Source: Typha latifolia | Lineage: Eukaryota; Streptophyta; Magnoliopsida; Poales; Typhaceae | Direction of reading: 5' to 3' | Length of the DNA stretch: 64,000 bases | Assembly (NCBI GenBank): GCA_019914945.1 | Contig: CM034104.1 | Coordinates: 14,062,046-14,126,045 of the forward strand | In this document: positions 9,662 through 21,175 of the stretch, in pieces | Numbering within the stretch: position 1 is the stretch's first letter | Layout of the letters: each line of letters opens with the position of its first letter | Program-made: the position numbers and the translations under genes | Notes under the pieces: model-generated | The model's input: the letters and a program-made list of their open reading frames with translations, nothing else | Database searches by the model: none | What the model was told of the DNA's origin: nothing

Positions 9662-11653
9662 TTACATTTTCCTAAGATTGTCTAACCTTGCCTGTAGGTC
9701 ATCATCTATCCCACCATCTTCGTGCCCACTTGCTTCAGCTTGGGCAACCTTTTGCGGTGCTGCGGGAGCAGAAATGCCAGCTGAGGGCACCTTGACAAGC
9801 TTTACGAACACAGCAAATACACATCAGTACAGTCTTTATGGAAAGAAAATACTAAAATAGATTTAATCTAATGAGTTGAAATATTTAAGGAAAAGAAAAG
9901 GAGAGGTCACCTCATTATTGATATCAATACCAATCTCATCAAGAACCTGGCTCACTAGCTCTTCTGTTTCTTCCTCTTCCTCATCCCCTTCCAAGGCATC
10001 ATCTATAGCATCTCCCATGACCTCACTTACCATTTCCATCCTCTCATTCTGTCTCTCAAACTCTATCATTATTCGCTGCAATGCTGGTAAATTCATCTGC
10101 CTGTTCATTTGTCCCATGGCCTTAGTGACACCTTTCATAGCATCACCCATTGCTTGTGTTGACTTAAGTGTCTGCATTGTTAAAAAATTCACTTAATTAG
10201 AAAATTAGTGCCCAGGAAATATATACACCAAATGATGCAGAACATACTACTAATGATCTCCACTCGTGATTCTTATTCTTACTGTCGAGCACTAATCTAG
10301 AATTCTAACTATTCATCTAATCACATAGCATTGTTAACAATTTCCCCATATGCCAGCCTACTCCCAAAGACTGCAGACTCTACAGAGGTCTCTGTCATGG
10401 AAGTGCTCATATATGCTCCATTAGCACAACTAATTGTAAAAAGAAGTTTCATCCATTTCATTTTAACTTGTTTTTTCGAAAAAAAAGAAAGATACTTGCA
10501 AGCTTGTAAGTACATCAAACCCATTCTCTATATCATGACCAACTTGACAGCTTTGTTGGGTAGGCCGAGATTTGCCATGCAGATGTGGATTTTAAATTTG
10601 TTTGCTTTATCTTTTATTCGATCTTTTCAAATTGGAGATCAGGTGGTGGCCAATTCAGAATAGGATGTTAACCAGCACCTTGTCAGTCTATAGAAGGCAA
10701 GAAAAAAGTAATGAAGGCATTCAAGGAACTAATCTCAAAATTAATGACAAGAGCGCATGGATCTTAAAAGGCTTCATTCTCAATCACTATGAGAAAGGAC
10801 AAGTGACAAAAAAAAAAAAAAAAAAAATAGAACACCTGGACTCTAAGAGAAACTCCTTGAAGCTGTGATTTGAGCGCATAAAACTTTGTAATCTGATGTC
10901 TTGTCCGAATAAGGTCCTTTGCCATCACTTTTACAGCTGCCTGTCACAATTACAGACACCAACAGAGAAACATTATTTTGACAATTACAAAGACAAAAGA
11001 GAAATAGACAATATGCACTTTACTTTACTGGACAATATAACCAAATAATCTAGTTTGGACTTGCATTTTATCAAACTACTTCAAACTCTAAAGCACCAAT
11101 ACATCAGAATAATACTGCAATTCAAAGGCAACGTGAGTATCATAAAAACTATGCAACACATTACAACAATTAAACTCAAAATTTACTAAGCTATACCATT
11201 ATTTAAGAGTTACTAGCATTATTTAAGGGAATTACCATTTGACCCTGCTTAGCCGTCTTCTTGATCTCCGCGATAAGCTTCTTCTCCTGAGTTTGCAATC
11301 CTTGCCTCTCCCTCTCTATCTCCCTGATAGATTTGTCAAGCATTCTCTTGTTCTCCCGCAATAACTCTGCCAAAATTTTGATAAAAAAAAACCCTTTCTT
11401 GACATCTAAGCTGACAATTCCAGCAAAAAAATGTATCCCAAAAAAATCATAAAAACCAAAGTTTTTCTCATGAAATTTTAAAATCAGATCCGATTCTTAA
11501 CATCCCAATGACCAATTAAACCCCAAAATATTGGGGAAAAAGAAGAAAATTAAGGTTCAATATCGTCATAGATGACAAGCGATAGCTTTCAATTCGAAAT
11601 CTGAACGAAAACTTGCCTGCGGGAGTTTTACGGCTGCCGAAGAGAAAACTCAT
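9662..11653 (-). CDS. VPS2.1: ESCRT-III subunit VPS2/CHMP2 (vacuolar protein sorting-associated protein 2)
   Basis: Five exons: 11653-11617, 11366-11236, 10940-10836, 10171-9911 and 9799-9662, joining in frame to 223 residues, close to Arabidopsis VPS2.1 (about 225). ESCRT-III subunits polymerise on endosomal membranes to form intralumenal vesicles, sorting ubiquitinated cargo to the vacuole. The N-terminus reads MSFLFGSRKTPAELLRENKR, followed by a basic helix (IREIERERQGLQTQEKK), the core helices (KVMAKDLIRTRHQITKFYAL, TKAMGQMNRQMNLPALQ), an acidic linker (DEEEEETEEL) and a C-terminal MIM1-like helix, DDDLQARLDNLRKM, the expected docking site for MIT domains of VPS4. Intron 1 has a GC donor (CCGCAG then GCAAGT); other introns are GT-AG. 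It is divergent with the GT14 gene across about 1.15 kb. Confidence 0.95.
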
Positions 11654-12808
11654 GGTGGATTGCAGAGATCGCTAAGATTTCTTAGCTCCGTTTCTTCCTT
11701 TTATCAGATCGATGCCTTCACTTTTTAATCCAAGTCGTAGTGGGAGCATGCCGTGGACGGATCACGGACTCCTTGAGGAAAACAACGCCGACTACTAGGA
11801 AATCCGGATCCGATGATCGAGTCTAGGTTGAATTCGGGTTCGGACTCCGCTATTTTGATTAAGATTTGCCTGATTACCTCATCGTAAAACTAGTTTAAAT
11901 AATTAAAATCCTGCAAATTTTTATAACATATGTGAGAAATTATGGAGCATATGTTGCGCAATAAGATTATTTTTTTAAAAGAAAAGGTATTTAAGTAGTG
12001 GCCATGTTCATAGTCAACATCTCTTGCATTTAATTTAACACCTGAAGCATCCTACCAACTCGATCGATGACTTAGAAAATTTGTTCACCTAATTTTAATT
12101 TAAATGGATTTGGAATGTTACATCAAATTAGTGAAATTATCTGCTCCATCTTTGCTGGATACAGCTAGTGTTCTTATAGGAAACCATTATAGAAACTAAG
12201 CAACCAATTCTATATCAATGGCGGCATTAAAATAAAGTTAAAGTGAGACACATATTAAAAATATAATTAAATGTTTATTTATATGTATTTTAGTCAAAAG
12301 GTAAGTCACGACAAGTTTTACATAGAATTTTATCATCCGTAAAAATACGATAAAATTAGACTCATTTTTTTAATAAAATTTTTATTATATTTAACAACCT
12401 ATTATTCATAATTTGATCATTTATAAATTCTTATATAATTTTATTAAGACAATTATTACGGTTTACAACTAAATAAATAGATATATACTTAATTTATATT
12501 TAAATTATATTTTTTATACACGAACCAAACAAGTTAAAAAGTTTAGTTGAGAGGGAAAAAATTTGGGGCGAAATTGCAAAATAGAAAACTCCAGCTTGTA
12601 GATATCCAACAGTTGAGACGTTCTTCTCCTACCAGTAACCAGTCCCATTTCCTTTTCCTTCTACCGCAATTTATCTACTTATTTTTTATTTTTATAATTT
12701 AAAATGGAATCCTCTTCTCTCTATCTCTCTCTCTCTCTACCGTACGGTACCCATGGGATCATCGTCGGCATCTTGTCGGAACCGTAACCCTAAACCTAAC
12801 CCGAGATA
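11654..12808. promoter_or_regulatory. Divergent intergenic region between VPS2 and GT14 genes
   Basis: About 1.15 kb separating two divergently transcribed genes. The middle (11900-12560) is AT-rich with no open frame of note. A (CT)n-rich leader at about 12713-12739 and GC-rich sequence from 12740 mark the probable 5' untranslated region of the GT14 gene. No decisive TATA box was identified. Confidence 0.5.
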
Positions 12809-15800
12809 ATGAGGAAGCCCCATCGTCGCCTCGTCGACGGCTTCCCTCTCCAAGGGAAATGGCTCGCCCTCTTCCTCTTCGTCCCACTCCTCACCCTCCC
12901 CCTCCTTTTCGCAACACTAGCTCCTGGTAGATCGCCTTACCTTGATCCCGACTCCGGCGATCGGCGGCCTCCGAGGCCTCCGAGGCTCGCCTACATGATA
13001 TCCGGCGGCGCCGGGGACGGGGCGCGGGTCCGGCGGCTCCTATTGGCTATCTACCATCCGTGGAATTTCTACCTACTCCATCTCGACTTCGCTGCATCGT
13101 CGGCGGAGGCGGCGGATCTGGCGGAGTTCGTGCGGGAGGAGGCGGTGTTCCGGGAGTTCGGAAACGTGCGGGTGGTGGAGAGGAGCAATCCGTTGTCGAA
13201 TAGGGGCCCGACGATTATTGCTTGTACGCTCCATGGGGTGGCGATTCTATTGAAGGAGTTTGAGGGTTGGAGCTGGTTTATAAATCTTAGTGCCTCGGAT
13301 TACCCCCTCATGTCACAAGATGGTATTTCTATCGTTACAATTCTTTCATTTAATGAGGATTTATTGAGTGATGCTTGACTTTCTATGATTCATGTTAGTG
13401 ATTTCGTTAGAATAGTTAAGTTGCTTAATAGGATTAAGGAATTGATTAAATGCCTTTGCGAGTTTGTTAAGTAAGTTGAGTTGAATATGTTCATTAGATT
13501 TTAGAGTTTGCCAATTGTTGTCAAATTCTGATGTTTGACATGCTACACGAGTGAGTGTAAGAGTAATTTTCTGAATAGTGAGAGGATCCTTTGTTAGTAA
13601 CTAAAAGTCGGTATCATTTTCTGTGTAGCTTATAAACATGATTGATTTAGAATCTAAAGCAGTTACCTTTCTAATGTCAAGCCCTTGAAGCATCAAGAAA
13701 TCATCTCACGTAATATAAGAGGCTGTCTGTTATTTTTTAAATGCACAATGGACTAGCGTTCTCCCGATCAGCCTCTTCACTATAGTCTATAGACCAATAT
13801 ATCTGAGTTAAAGTTCCATGTCAATCGACAACATAAAAGTTTTGGACTATAAAAAATATTTTGGAACTTTCTGAGTTATCTTCCTACAAATGCAAACTTC
13901 ATATTTAGTCTTCAAATGCATATTTTTAGAGTAGTTGAAGCCAGTTTATTTGATTCTGGTGGTATGAAGAATAGATAATGTTGATCAGTGTATCTTCTTT
14001 TTTATTTTTTAGTAATGGGTGCTATTGGGCATCAATACTGTAAGTTATGAAGCTCATCTACCTTTTTACCCTTATGTTTGACAGACATTCTTCACATTTT
14101 TTCCTACGTGCCGAGGGATTTAAACTTTATTGAGCACACGAGCAATATTGGTTTGAAAGAGTAAGCTTATCCCCTCCTTATTTTCTTCCAACAAGTTGTA
14201 AATTTCATGGTTATGAGTACTCTATCCTTCTATGCTTCAACCTATTTAGTGCTTTCATGGCTATAATGATTTCAAATACTTATCAAACTCCAGAAGGTCT
14301 CTTAACATTTCATTTTATGCATGTAGGTATCAAAGGGCTAGGCCAATGATTGTAGATCCAGGATTGTATATCTCAAATATAACTGATGTATTCTGGACAA
14401 AGGAGAAAAGAAGCATGCCTGCTTCTTTCAAACTATTTGCAGGTACTGCTTTACTATATAAGCTTTTCCACTGACTCGGTTGTTTATCAATTGATTAAGT
14501 TCCTGTTAAACCATTACATGAGCTGATCTCATACATAATGCTGCATCAAATCATAGTGTATCTCTATAAAATCCTTCATAATATGAAGATGTTACCAAAC
14601 TGGAAGTGGACTTGGACATAAAAAAATTTGTTGTTATCTTGCTGCTGCTGCTGCACACAAGGATTCATGCAGCTGACAGTAGTTTGTCAGATGAGGATTT
14701 CGTGCTATTGTTCCTACTGATGCTGTCATTGTTAATGTGTGGTCTGATACTGTGATGTTTTTCAAGTTTCATGGTTGCTACCTGGTACTGGCAAGAAATA
14801 GGTATTTTTAAGTGAGATAAGGACCAATGATCTTGATCTCTTCAATGACCTGAAAATCTTCTGATGATTCAACTGCGACATAATGTGTGCTTCTGTAGGT
14901 CCTGCTTTCTTAGTAAGGGCATCTGTAGACTCTGCTTTTTTCGGAAATGTGTGCACTATTTATCTAGGCCAAACTGAAGTCAGTAATTAGTTCCTTCTAT
15001 TCAGGAATCTGCCATATGGCTACTGAACATACTCTGCATGACAATTATAACTAGGTTTTTTCCTCATCCACCTTTCTCCATTTCATCGTGCTCTCTAGAA
15101 TGTGCTTTCACGCAGAGACTTAGACCTTACATATCCATTTTAATATATAAATTTTTCCTTCTCCTGTAAATGTCATTCTGATCTCTATTTATATAGCATA
15201 ACTAGGCCACCTGTCTTACCTTGCACATTATGTCTTCCTCGGTGTGCTGGTTTTGGATGTTGCAGTGCAGTGATCCAAATTTGTTTGAGATTATTGCTCT
15301 TTATTTGTTGCCCCTTTTAGTTATCTACTTTGCAGCTTTAGAAAGTTGGCATGTTGACTGGGCCTCCGTTTGGCTTATTTTCTTGACAATGAACCTGGTG
15401 TAGAAAAGCAACCATATTTCATTTCTTTTTCTATCTCAAGTATCTAAAGCTTAAAATGAAAATCTGTATACATCATTTATTATTTTGGTAAGGCAATATA
15501 CATCCATGTTCAGCATGGTGTTATTAGTACCTCACTCTTTTGGCACAGGTGTCTCAACAGATCCTTTTCTTTTAGCCCTATGAACAACTAATCACCATTT
15601 TCTGTGTACTGTTTTACTTCATCTTGGTGAGCTGAGATATATCAATATGTAGCACAGTGTTACAGTGGCCCACCTTTTTGAAAAAATTGTCTGAGTAGAT
15701 TTGTTTCTTTTAGATTATAAGCTTGAAATGAAACCCCTGTACACATCTTTTTACATAAGGCGATATATATCAATATGCAGCATAATGTTACAATCTCTCA

Positions 15801-16480
15801 CCTTTAAGTAATGATGTCTGAAATCTGAATAGGCCCTTTTCCACTTTTGCATTACTAGCACCACATGGATGCATATGGAGTATGTTTAGTTTTTTCTTCA
15901 GTATGATGTTCCTGAAAATTTCTGAGTGCTGCTCCTCCTGTTACTAACTCTTCATGATCTTGACGTAGGTTCCTCTTGGGTGGTTCTAACCCGATCATTT
16001 CTTGAGTTTTGCATCTGGGGGTGGGATAATCTTCCTCGGACACTACTCATGTACTACACCAACTTCTTGTCATCTACAGAGGGTTACTTCCACACTGTCA
16101 TATGCAATTCCAAGTACTTCCAGAACACCACTGTCAACAGTGATCTGCGATTCATGATGTGGGACGATCCTCCTCGGCAAAACCCCATTAACTTGACATT
16201 GGAGCATTTCAATCTTATGGCCGATAGTGGTGCACCATTCGCACATTTCTTTGTCAATGACGATCCAGTCTTAGACAGGATTGATCTTGAGATATTGAGT
16301 AGGGCCGGCCGCTTCACTCCAGGTGGATGGTGCTTGGGTAGCTCACAATTTGGTAAAGATCCGTGTAGTGTTTATGGGAAGTATGGACCGCTGAGGCCAA
16401 CGCGGAGGTCAAGAAGGCTAGAGTTGTTCTTGATGAAGCCTCTTGATCCAGATAACTTTAGGTCAAGTCAGTGTAAATAG
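12809..16480 (+). CDS. GT14-family glycosyltransferase (core-2/I-branching type, GlcAT14-like)
   Basis: Four exons: 12809-13322, 14085-14160, 14327-14442 and 15969-16480, joining in frame to 405 residues. It is a Golgi type II membrane protein: short basic N-terminus, membrane anchor at about residues 19-37 ([19 protein letters not shown]), then the GT14 domain from about residue 59 (LAYMISGG) to the end (FRSSQCK). Family blocks are clear: [70 protein letters not shown] and [20 protein letters not shown]. The best match from memory is Arabidopsis GlcAT14A-C, beta-glucuronosyltransferases that decorate arabinogalactan proteins, so glucuronosyl transfer is inferred and other substrates are possible. 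The first exon is markedly GC-rich. It converges with the HSP70 gene about 630 bp away. Confidence 0.92.
15447..15842 (+). repeat. Three diverged tandem copies of a 110-130 bp unit in GT14 intron 3
   Basis: Blocks at about 15447-15574, 15608-15713 and 15721-15842 share the order: (GCTTRAAATGAAA), ATATATCAATATGCAGCA-like, a GTTA/GTTAC motif, CTCACCTTT-like, and TGTCTGA/TGTCTCA, often closed by CTTTTCTTTTA. Copies are clearly diverged, so this is an old tandem amplification inside the 1526-bp intron 14443-15968. Confidence 0.6.
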
Positions 16481-17113
16481 CTCAATTGTTTTACATCCAA
16501 TTTTGGTAATTAAAGAAAATGTTGCTGTATCGGGCTGTCGGCCCAATCTATTCTTTTTTTTTTATATGTTTACTAAGGGCTCAGTCTATTCTTGCATACA
16601 GGTGGGTGTTAAAAATGGCTTCCATCTGTGTGCCTGTTGAAAACCTTCTTATTTTCGTTAATTAATTAAGATGCTTATATTCATTACTCAGCTCTCATCT
16701 TCGATGGCTACGATGGGTAACCTCGATAACTTCTCTGATCGAGTCTCTGAAAGATTAACATCTGTCTTCCTACTGTAATATTGTAAATGAAAGCAAATGG
16801 CGGCATAAAAGACGTCTTAGCGGCTTAAGCTAGATGCGTTAATGGTAACCCAACATATAGGATATGCGAGTAATGCCCAGACCTTACTCAAAAGAGGAAC
16901 CCCAAAATCACAATCCACGACATTGCTCAGTAGAAAATATTGGAAAAGAAAGGATATAGCTATATTCGAAATCAAAAGGCCTAAACATAATACCCGTAGG
17001 CCAAAAATAATCCTAAACAGAATCCGATCAAACTTGCAACTAGAACAACAAAAAACAGGGCAGTAATTTAAGCAAGCAAGGGATTAACTTGCTGATGAAG
17101 CATCTTCTTATCC
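16481..17113. other. Convergent 3' region between GT14 and HSP70 genes
   Basis: About 630 bp holding the two 3' untranslated regions. The short open frame at 16842-17066 has no recognisable domain and lies in the expected HSP70 3' flank. No other element is visible. Confidence 0.6.
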
Positions 17114-20017
17114 TTAGTCGACCTCCTCAATCTTCGGACCAGCGCCGCTGCTAGCCCCAGCCGCAGGTCCATCCTCCTCCATGCCACCGCCCATATCAGC
17201 ACCTGCACCCTGGTACATCTTGGCGATGATCGGGTTACAGATGCCTTCCAGCTCCTTCATCTTATCCTCGAACTCATCAGCCTCGGCCATCTGGTTGCCG
17301 TCGAGCCAGTGGATCGCCTGCTCGATGGCATCCTCGATCTTCTTCTTATCATCGGCAGACAGCTTGGACGCAATCTTATCGTCCTTGATGGTGTTCCTCA
17401 TATTGTACGAATAGTTCTCAAGTGCGTTCTTCGCCTCGACCTTCTTCTTGTGCTCCTCGTCCTCCGACTTGTACTTTTCCGCCTCTTGCACCATCTTCTC
17501 AATCTCTTCCTTACTTAGCCGCCCCTTGTCGTTGGTAATGGTGATCTTGTTCTTCTGGCCAGTAGTCTTGTCCTCTGCCGACACGTTCAGGATGCCATTT
17601 GCGTCGATGTCGAAGCACACCGTGATCTGAGGCACACCACGCGGGGCCGGGGGGATGCCGGAGAGCTCGAACTTACCCAACAAGTTGTTGTCTCGCGTCC
17701 TCGCCCTCTCGCCCTCGTAAACCTGAATGAGGACACCAGGCTGGTTGTCGGAGTAGGTGGAGAAGACCTGCTCCTTCTTGGTGGGGATGGTGGTGTTTCT
17801 TGGAATCAAGACGGTCATAACACCACCTGCAGTCTCCAGGCCAAGGGAGAGGGGAGTGACATCTAACAGCAGCAAGTCCTGGACTTTCTCGTTGCCCTCG
17901 CCACTGAGAATGGCGGCTTGGACGGCTGCGCCATATGCAACGGCCTCGTCGGGGTTGATGCTCTTGCAGAGCTCCTTCCCATTGAAGAAGTCTTGCAGAA
18001 GCTGCTGCACTCTAGGAATTCTGGTGGATCCACCGACGAGAACAACGTCGTGGACAGTGCTCTTGTCCATCTTAGCATCCCTCAGGCACTTTTCCACTGG
18101 CTCCATGCACTTCCTGAATAGGTCCATGTTCAATTCCTCGAACCTGGCACGAGTAATTGTCGAATAGAAATCGATGCCCTCGAAGAGTGAGTCGATCTCG
18201 ATCGTGGTCTGCGCGGTGGATGAGAGAGTCCTCTTCGCTCTCTCGCATGAGGTCCTCAACCTCCTGAGAGCTCTCGGATTGCCGCTGATGTCCTTCTTGT
18301 TCTTCCTCTTAAATTCCTGGACGAAGTGGTTCACCATCCGGTTGTCGAAGTCCTCACCTCCCAAGTGGGTGTCTCCAGCAGTTGCCTTCACCTCGAAGAT
18401 ACCCTCTTCAATGGTGAGGAGGGAGACATCGAATGTTCCACCACCCAAATCGAAGATAAGGACATTCTTCTCGCCGACGCTGGTCGCCTTCTTGTCAAGA
18501 CCGTAGGCGATGGCGGCAGCCGTGGGCTCATTGATGATCCGCATGACGTTCAGGCCAGCGATGACGCCAGCATCCTTGGTGGCCTGGCGTTGGGAGTCGT
18601 TGAAGTAAGCGGGGACAGTGACCACAGCGTTTTTGATGGTGGAGCCGAGATATGCCTCGGCAATCTCCCGCATCTTTATCAACACCATGGAGGAGATCTC
18701 CTCGGCAGCAAATTGTTTCTCTTCTCCCTTGTATTGGACACAAATCATGGGCTTGTCTGCAGGGCCAGGGATGAGCTTGAAAGGCCACAGCTTGATGTCA
18801 CTCTGTACAGAGGCATCACTGAACCGCCTACCAATCAACCGTTTTGCGTCTGAAATATACGGATGTATAGACTATATTAGTTAGATGCTAGAATACATTA
18901 TACCGCTACTAACTAGAACCCAATATTGATATAGAAGTTGAGAGCACCATAAAGTTCCGGAAGTTATAGAATCTAAAACAAATCATTAGATTGAACTGTA
19001 GATGATGGCCATTAAGTATTTAAATATACTGCGGCGTGAGAACAATGCATCGCAATCACAGTTGTCTACTATAAAGGCACTGTTCTCTGATATCACTTCA
19101 AAATGACGAAATATTCCAACTAGACGAACAGATCCAGAAACAATTAGTAGAAAAGTATCGAATATTACACAAGTAAGTCCCACAAACTAACAGATCTACA
19201 GAATAAAACATAGAAGCAGCGGGTAAAAAAATTCGAACCGGAATAAGACTTTTACAACTTGAAATTTATAATGGAAAAACATCCAACTTATAAAAGAAGT
19301 ACCACAAAAACCTCACAGCACGATCAATGTCTGCTAGAAATACTTCCAACAACAATTATGCCAGAAAAAGCTCAGATGGTCTGTCTAATCCCAATGAGTT
19401 CGATTTTCCAAAGCGAGATCTAAACGAAAAACCCATCAACAACATAAGAACAATGAATCAAAGATCAAAACTCCTCCAACCCAAAATTTACAACAGGAAC
19501 AAGTAGATATAACAAAAATAATATCAAAATAGACACAGGAACGGTCAAATCTACTAAAAGAATGAGTCCACCCGTTAAGCTCAGATAGACTACCGTATAT
19601 GAAGGAGTTAATTTCTCCAGTCTCAGATCTACAGAAAAATCTCTTATAAAAACTAAAAGAACAGATAAATCTACAGCAGAGATAGATCCAAACAAGAAAT
19701 GGTATTGAGAAAGAAAAGGAACTCACATGTAGACTATCAAAGATCTACTAATTAATGGATCCACTAGATCTGACGATATGAGATCGGAAATAAGATAACT
19801 CACCGAAGACAGTGTTGATGGGGTTCATGGCGACCTGGTTCTTGGCAGCATCGCCGATAAGCCGCTCCGTGTCGGTGAAGGCGACATAGGAGGGAGTGGT
19901 GCGATTCCCCTGGTCGTTCGCGATGATCTCAACGCGATCGTGTTGCCAAACTCCAACACACGAGTAGGTCGTGCCGAGATCGATTCCGATCGCAGGACCT
20001 TCACCCTTTCCTGACAT
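17114..20017 (-). CDS. HSP70: Cytosolic HSP70 (heat shock cognate type)
   Basis: Two exons, 20017-19804 and 18849-17114, joining in frame to 649 residues, the normal size for cytosolic plant HSP70. It is an ATP-dependent chaperone for nascent, misfolded and translocating proteins. HSP70 signatures are intact: [15 protein letters not shown] near the N-terminus, [14 protein letters not shown], and [17 protein letters not shown]. The nucleotide-binding domain is followed by the substrate-binding domain and lid, a Gly/Met tail and the terminal EEVD that binds TPR co-chaperones. The 954-bp intron splits the Asp codon before AKRLIGRRF, the usual plant HSC70 position. A TATA box and heat-shock elements upstream suggest heat inducibility on top of basal expression. 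No damage is seen. Confidence 0.97.
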
Positions 20018-20124
20018 GGTAGAACTACGAAGAACTCAACGAGAGTGGAAGAGATTGAAACGGCGGCTAAAGGAAGAACGAGTTAACCTAAATTATGTGG
20101 AGAAGGATAGGAGGGTATGACGAT

Positions 20125-20133
20125 GTATATATA
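20125..20133 (-). promoter_or_regulatory. TATA box of the HSP70 gene
   Basis: On the minus strand the sequence reads CTATATATAC, about 110 bp upstream of the HSP70 ATG. With start-site spacing of about 30 bp this leaves an 80-nt leader. It sits just downstream of the heat-shock element at 20147-20159. Confidence 0.75.
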
Positions 20134-20146
20134 GCTTCACCAGCTT

Positions 20147-20159
20147 TTCTAGAATCTTC
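20147..20159 (-). promoter_or_regulatory. Heat-shock element, three perfect units
   Basis: The plus strand reads TTCTAGAATCTTC, three alternating TTC/GAA units with two-base spacers, a perfect minimal binding site for a heat-shock factor trimer. It is about 15 bp upstream of the TATA box, the usual arrangement in heat-inducible plant genes. Confidence 0.85.
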
Positions 20160-20243
20160 GGAGGAATACCAGTCGTTGGATCTGTTCTGAAATGACGGTG
20201 ATGCGAAAGATCGGGAACTTAATTTGAGTTCTAGATGGCGCGA

Positions 20244-20251
20244 GAAGCTTC
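20244..20251. promoter_or_regulatory. Second, partial heat-shock element
   Basis: GAAGCTTC, two inverted heat-shock units, about 90 bp further upstream of the perfect element. Two units alone are weak, but together with the proximal element could allow cooperative binding. Confidence 0.5.
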
Positions 20252-20454
20252 TAATTGCCAGCGATTGGTTGGCTGATATTTCAAGATTATTTATATTTAG
20301 ATCGTGTTAAAAAAAATATTGAACTACGCTTATAGAAAAAAAAAACTCTTTGGATTTAAATTCAAGTACAAATTCCCTCAGCCTTAGAGGAATTTACTTA
20401 ACAATGGGTGTGAAATTATAAGTGTAATGATCTGAGGATCCAAAGAGCAAATAC

Positions 20455-21167
20455 TAGGGGTATCAAGCCTGACGAGCGGCTTGGGCTCGGCTCCGTTGAA
20501 GCTCAAGTCCGGCTCGGCTTGGTCAGAGCTAAGTCGAGCCCAAACCGTTGATAAAGGCTCGAAATTAATATCGAGCCGAACCTGAGCTGGAGCCGGCTTG
20601 CTCAGGCTCAGCTTGATAGGCTCGGTTATGGGCCATAAGTCATAAAACATTGAAACCCTAATCCCCAAATCTAATCCCACCGCACATCCCCTCGAGCTGT
20701 CGCCACCTCCTCCTCCTCCTTCGAGAAGATGCCAAGTCGTCGCCTCCTCCTCCTTCGAGAAGACACTAAGTTGTTGCCATCTCCTTGCCACGGACCTACG
20801 GTGCCGCCTCGCCCTCCTTCTCCAAGTAGTCGCCGTGTCCTCCTTCGAGAAGACGCTAAGCTATCGTCGTCTCCTTGAGCTGCCATGGTGCTGCCTCGTC
20901 AAGCTGCCATAGACCCATAGTGCCGCCTCATCCTCTAAGCTCTACCTCACCCTCCTTCTCTAAGCAGTCGCCACATCGTCCTCCTCCATCTGCCGGCAAG
21001 AGGCTTAAATTGGCTCGATCCAGCTCGACTTGAATGAAACTTGATAATAGGCTCAAGCTCGAGCTAAGGCGAGCTGAGCCTGAGCCCAATAAAGAGGCTC
21101 GAAATTAATTTCGAGCCGAGCTTAAGCAGCAGCCGACTCGTTTAGGCTCGGCTCATTTACACCCTTA
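20455..21167. mobile_element. Non-autonomous hAT-like element, 713 bp
   Basis: The left end reads TAGGGGTATCAAGCC and the right end, reversed, reads TAAGGGTGTAAATGAGCC. Flanks are 8-bp direct repeats with one mismatch: GCAAATAC (20447-20454) and GCGAATAC (21168-21175). Eight-base duplications and TAGGGG-type ends are hallmarks of hAT transposons. Both subterminal regions are packed with GGCTCG/CGAGCC motifs, as expected for transposase-binding repeats, and a segment around CTCGAAATTAAT is repeated near both ends (about 20558 and 21099). The interior (20690-20990) is GC-rich with repeated CTCCTTCGAGAAGA motifs. No transposase is encoded. Confidence 0.75.
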
Positions 21168-21175
21168 GCGAATAC

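Noticed and set aside
18326..18853. 175-codon open frame antisense to HSP70
   Set aside because: Long antisense frames are a known by-product of HSP70 codon use. It has no domain and lies entirely opposite a perfect HSP70 exon.
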